Assembly: GCA_049646245.1 (NCBI GenBank)
Contig: JBARVL010000027.1
Location: 62,001-126,000 of the forward strand
Source of the DNA: Crinalium sp049646245
GTDB lineage: Bacteria; Cyanobacteriota; Cyanobacteriia; Cyanobacteriales; PCC-9333
Direction: 5' to 3'
Length of the DNA stretch: 64,000 nt
Shown: piece by piece, positions 40,501 to 46,500 of the stretch
Layout of the letters: every line of letters begins with the position of its first letter
How positions within the stretch are numbered: the stretch's first letter is position 1
The notes under the pieces: model-generated
Seen by the model: the letters and a program-made list of their open reading frames with translations, nothing else
What the model was told of the DNA's origin: nothing
The model's database searches: none
Made by a program: the position numbers and the translations under genes

Positions 40501-43500
40501 AAGCCTAGATCAGCGGTTTTGGCTATGTTTAAACGATTCCTGGATTTTTTGTCTGGGTCTGGCTTGAACTGCTGTGCGCCATCTTTGACGACGATTTGAT
40601 TGTTGTCGTCGTATTCAGGAACCATCGGGTGCATCCTTGCTCGTATTTCTGTAACTAGCGTATCTATGGTGTTGCTTCCGCCCATAGCCTTCTCGCTTTT
40701 AAATAGGAGGCGCTGATCTCTGCTTAAATCTAGTAATTCCTCATAGTTCATTGACAAAAGATTTTTCGCAGTAATTAGCCCCTCATGAGGAATTAACGAG
40801 TTTCTGGGAGCTTCCAGTTGCCCTAGTTTTTCCATTACTTGCATAGTCAAAACTTGTTGCTGTGCGGGTACTAAAAATTCACCCTTGCTTACTACTTTCG
40901 TCGTTGGATTTCGCTTGTACATTTTTTCGCGATCGCCAACGTCAATACCTAGTCCTTGGGCGAAATTCATTAGCTGAGTAGGACTTAAATCACCATAGGT
41001 TATGGACTGTGCTTTGCCTAAACTATCAATGAATGTTGAATATTTAGCATTATTTTTAACCAAAGAAGTCTCTTGAAGGTCTTTCAGGCTTTTGACAGCA
41101 AGCTGTGTTTCTCTTAGGATTCTAGGAGCATCTTGTGCAGCACCAGCAGCACCGAGAATAGTTTCAGGGGCTTTTCTAGAGTCCCTAAACCTGTTTTTAA
41201 AAGTTGCATTTTCAATATTAAGCTCTTGTGCTTCAATTTTTTGAGCTTCTATCCTACCGACAGTTTCTGCGGACATCTGATCATTGAGTACCCTCATATC
41301 ACCAGAGTTATTTTGCAATAGCGGGCGCATGGTTTTGAGGGTGAGATCTCTACCCATCACAGTTTTTAGTCCTGCCTTCTCCGCGAAGTCAGCAATCATC
41401 TTATCGTTGAAAGTATTTCCGGCATCACCGAAGAAACGACCATGAACGTTCCCGACATCGCCTTCGGCGCGGAACATTTTCCCCTCTCTCTTGAGGTGTT
41501 CTAACCGTTCTGCGATAAACCATTTTCCTGCGTCGGTAACTTCATCTTTTACTCCCATGTTAAGGAACCCAACTTTTTGAGGCATCGGCACTTTAAAGCG
41601 CCCGAAACCAATCTCGCGTTTTTTGCTATCAGGAACCCTTAATAGTTCGTGATCTTTCTTGCCTACCATCTTTCGTCGGTTATTTTCTTCCTCAATTCCT
41701 TTATGAGTAAAAAGATGGAAAAAATGTTTAAATTCAGGATCTTCGTTTTTATTAGCCATAAGGCTAATTAACTCTTGCTCTAAAGCTTTTTGTGTGCGTT
41801 TTTGTTGCTGGTCTGCCAACTTGCGAAATTTAGCGATCGCTTTACGCTCCTGCAAGTCTTCCCCAGCTATTCCAACAGCTTCTTTGTTCATGCCGAGTGG
41901 AGTCATCTGAGCTAATTTATTACCCCGAAGCAGTAAATTAGCTTGGGACATACCAGTTGTGAACCCAAAAGAAGAAGTTACCTGCTTCCCTGCCTTCATT
42001 CCCGCTGCACCAAACTGGAACATTAAGGGAATTAGACTCATTATCCCAATGCCAATGCCACCTAATTGCTTGACGATGGAAATCAGCCCTTTAATTGGCC
42101 CCTTGGTTGCCATTGCAAAGATGATCATCCCACCCACCACAACTGGCAGCGCAGACTTAGCAAAATTCCAAACGAAGTCAAACAACGCACCGAGTTGGTC
42201 TTGGTAGGGTAGTTTTGGGGGTGAAGTAACCGTATCAATTAAATTAGTTAGTAAGTTAGTTACCGATTCAATTGGACGCATTAAAGCATTGATAATTGCA
42301 TCCAGTTCAACAAAGCCTCGCTTAATTTCTACAAACCACAGGATTATTGCAGCGATGCTTGCTGTTATTGCTACACCAATTGCATTGAAAGGCATTTTTA
42401 CCATAGCCCCGATCAAGCTGGGCAACCCACGAACCAATGCCTTGAACCCTCCGATTGTTAACATTAGGTCTATTAATGCTGCTTTGGGATGAGTAATTGC
42501 CCATGCCAGAAACCGAAAAACTTTTCCTATAGTTTCAAATGCTTTAGTGATAGTAGAGAAAACAACATGAGCAACCATTCCAGCTATGTTTTGAGCCGCC
42601 GACGCGATCGCTTGTCCGAGAGGTGCTAGCAAGTGAGTCCAAAAGATACTCTTAAGAGCGCTGCCGACTGCCGCTAAAGCCATGCTGATAGCGGAAAAAA
42701 CAATGTCCTTAAATCTATAGAATCGCTCGGCAAACAAGCCCTCCCACAGTATTGCGAGTAGGCTGAAGTCTCCATGTATTGCAGCGCCGACACCATAGAA
42801 AATCTCGATCAGTGTCGCCCCAAGTGTTTCACCTAAGTACCGAACTCCTTGAAGCAGTTTTTGAGTAGCTATTAACGCTGCATCAATAGTCGCTACTACA
42901 AGAATGGGGAGAGCCAAGAACAGTCCAACTACAGTGCTTCTGACGGCATAGGCTAGGTAGTAGAAAATTGTAGTTGCGTTTTTAACAACAAACCAAGTAA
43001 CCTTGACAGCGACGGCAATTGCTTTAAAGGCAAATTTAACTGCCGGAATAAAGACCTTATCTAAAAATGTAGAAATTTTATTTAAAACATCAAAAAATGT
43101 TTCTAACGATTTCCTAGCATCTACGGAACTTTGTCCACTACCATAGAGAGCCTGAGAAAGCGCCATCAAAAAGTCTATTGGGGCAACGATCAGGAATCTT
43201 ACAGCCTTTAACAGCGTTGCCACGAAATCCATCCTGATCCCGAACAATTCTAATCGGGAGATAGCCGTAAACATTTCTTCGTTAATGGGCTTTAAAATGC
43301 TATACCAGCTAATCCAAGCGAAGGTCATTCTACCCGCGATCGAAAGATACGCAGGAGCGTAGGCAGCGAATTTGGCGAAAATACTGACGTTAGCAGGCAA
43401 CGGGAAAGCTTTAGAGCTTCCCATTGCTTTCTCCAAGGTCATGTACTGGTATCGAAGTTTTTTCTCTACAATTTCTAGTTCTGGGAAAAATTGTTTTAAA

Positions 43501-46500
43501 AACAAGTCCGTTGGGTTAATTCCTCTAAGCCCTTTGCCTACAAACCCTCTCTCTGCGGCATATCCTACAATTGACGATATCTTTAAGAAGTTTTGCGTGA
43601 ACGCCCAGCCAGCTTTCCCCATTGCAGCAGTACTGGAAACAATTAAACCTACGATCCCTCCAAACAATGTTTCAAATTGCGGGAATATAGCTTTAACCGT
43701 AGTCATCGGAAACAGCTTAACGAGTTGCGTACCAAATTGAATACTAAATGTAGCTAGTACTTTGCCAACAGTCCACAAAGCATAGCCAATAGCACCAACT
43801 GATATAGCGATCGCCCTAGCAACGAGAATTAAAGAATCAGCAATAAAATCCCCGTAAGGTAAAAGCCGTATTTTTGCAAGAGCGCCTTTAGCTGCCCTTT
43901 CTACAATGGGAGGAACTTCTTCAACGGCCCCCGCAGCCACGTCTCTTGCTGCTCCAGCCATAGCAGTAACCGATTGAGTAACGCTATCAAATGCAACAGA
44001 AAATGCACTGACAACCATTTTTTTGATTGCCTCAAAAGCTATCACGAGTCCCGCCCTCATTGGCAGGATAATTAGTGCCAGAATTGTTTTGCCAACAGTG
44101 TAAGCAATCCCTAGCAATCCTTTGACAATCATCGCAACATCTTTTTGTGCCAAGACAGAGCGGATATCCTTTAAGGTGTCGAAGCCCCTCCAGATCGTTG
44201 TTTCAAAGGCAATGAAAGCTAGCCCAGTTGTCGCGATCGCCTGCATAATCGGAGCAAATAAATGGCTGACTTCAGTCGCAGCCTTACCGATGCCATTAAA
44301 CCAATCTTCAAATAGCTGTGGAACTTCATCTACCCCGAAAGATGCAAAACTAAATTGCATGAAATCGTGAATACCTTTAGCAAAACCTTCTTCTAGTGTT
44401 TTGCTAAGTCCAGTACCAATTTCAGCAGCCGTAAAGACAGGGAAAATTCTGGCGAATACGTTAGGAATACCGACCATCGCCTCAAACCATTCCGATCCAG
44501 GCGACAAGCTCTTGACAAACCCGAAAGGCATTGAAGATAACGTCAAGAGAATAAAGCCAAACATATTCAAGTTCTCTTTGAGATCTCCGAACACGCCCAG
44601 GATTTGACTGCTAACAAACATCAGTAATTTGGGAGCTTGTTTGGCTAGATCAACTACCTGCCTCAATAATTCGTAACGAGCTTCTAGTTGCGGAGTAACA
44701 CCATTTTGAGAAACAGCAAAAGGATCGGATTTAGGCGTGTCAATATTATCGAAAGCATTTAGAATTTTCTCTCTAGCTAGCTTCCCTGCATTTTTCCCAA
44801 CATCGAATCCGTTAGACAAGTCAATCTTGCCCTTTTCCGAAGATTTCTCTGAAGATTTTTCGGAAAAGAATGGGCCGTATTGTGGGCGCGGACGCTTAAT
44901 TGAAGAGTATCTCAGAGCAGATGTGTTATCGGTTAATACGGTGTTAGCAGGAGGTGTTGGAAATTGATTCACAGGCAGTTCTTCCGCACCTTTTAATATC
45001 TGAGGGATTTTTGTTCCCAGTTCAAATAGCCCAGCCCCATTCGCGAAGAAGGCTGCCCCAATCAAGTCAAATTCCGCCTTAATTCGACTTGCTATGCTTT
45101 TTATTTTTTCAACAATATCGTCTGGAACGAGTTTGTTAATTAATTGCCCACCTACAGCCGTTGCAGAATCAACTAAGTCATACAGCTTATTGCCGATAAA
45201 ACTAACAGTCCACGCCCAACAGTCCCTAATAATGGAAGTTGTTCCTGGGGAGTGTTCTGCCAATGCACCTACTAAATTCCAACCTGTATCTCTAGCGGAA
45301 GAAACAAGTCGGCTGAATCCAGCCCCAATAGTTGAAAATAAATTATTAAATAAACTGCCAATCGTTCGGATGGAATCACCCATGATTCCGAATGCGTTAG
45401 TCCATATACCAGTTCCTTGACGTTTCAAGAAATCGAATAAATCGAATAACGCATATTCAAGAACCTTGGCGGCAAACTTGAGTATATTAAACCCAATCTC
45501 AATATCAAGTAAGAACCATCCGAAAGCAATAACCGTAGAGTCCATTGCTTTGTTTATCAAAAGTAGTGCGTTAGCCCAGGCCCTGCCTACTCTAAAACTC
45601 ACTTTTTCAATCGCGTTAGTAATAACAAACCAAGACGAGAGGCGTAAAATAATAACTTGGAACTGTACGTCCGATCTAAGCCCATCAAATGAATCGGCGA
45701 CAAAGCGTACTGCTCTACTAATTGCATTAAAAGCATTAGTCCAAGCTCCTGTTGATTGAACACCAGTTCTGGTAGTAGAAATAATAGATTGGAAGGAATT
45801 TGCAGCTTTTTCCCATTGCTTGTGCAGTACGCTACCTAGCTCAATTACTGCAATGAGTCCATTCGCTAGGTACTCCACCATTAGCAAGCCGACCCCTTGT
45901 GCAATAGGTGGCAAAGAAGCAATTTTCTCAGCAATAAAATCAGCAGTCCATTCCCAACAGTCGGCAATTTGCCAGGTTGTACCAGGCGAATGTTCCGCCA
46001 ACGCACCGACCAAGCCATAGCCAATTATTTCGGCAAATGAAACCAGGGGCGACAGTAGTGCTGCAATTCCCTTGATGGTGAAATCCCATATTTTTAGAAC
46101 CGTATTAGCTGCTAAAACAATGGGGCTAGAAAGTAACCGCCCGAACACCCTGCCTAGCGCTTCTCCCTTGCTACTAAATAAAGCGAAACTCTCCATCGCT
46201 TGAGTGATCGCCTGAGTCATTAATTTAAAGGGAGAAATCATGGATTGTACTATCGGACTTTTGAAGACAGAAGCTATTCCATCCGCAAAACCCCCAAACA
46301 CCCCTTTGATCAACCCTGCTAAAAACCCAAGTGGAGCTAGTAAAGTACTAAGTGCTATGCCTAGTAAATTAAGTTGTGGAACAGCAGACTGAATAACTAG
46401 ATACAGTCCAGAGACTGACAAGATTGCCAACCCCATAGGAGAGGTCAGCATCGAGTAGGACGCGATCGCTACCGATTCCATTCCAGAGATCAAGGTGGCG

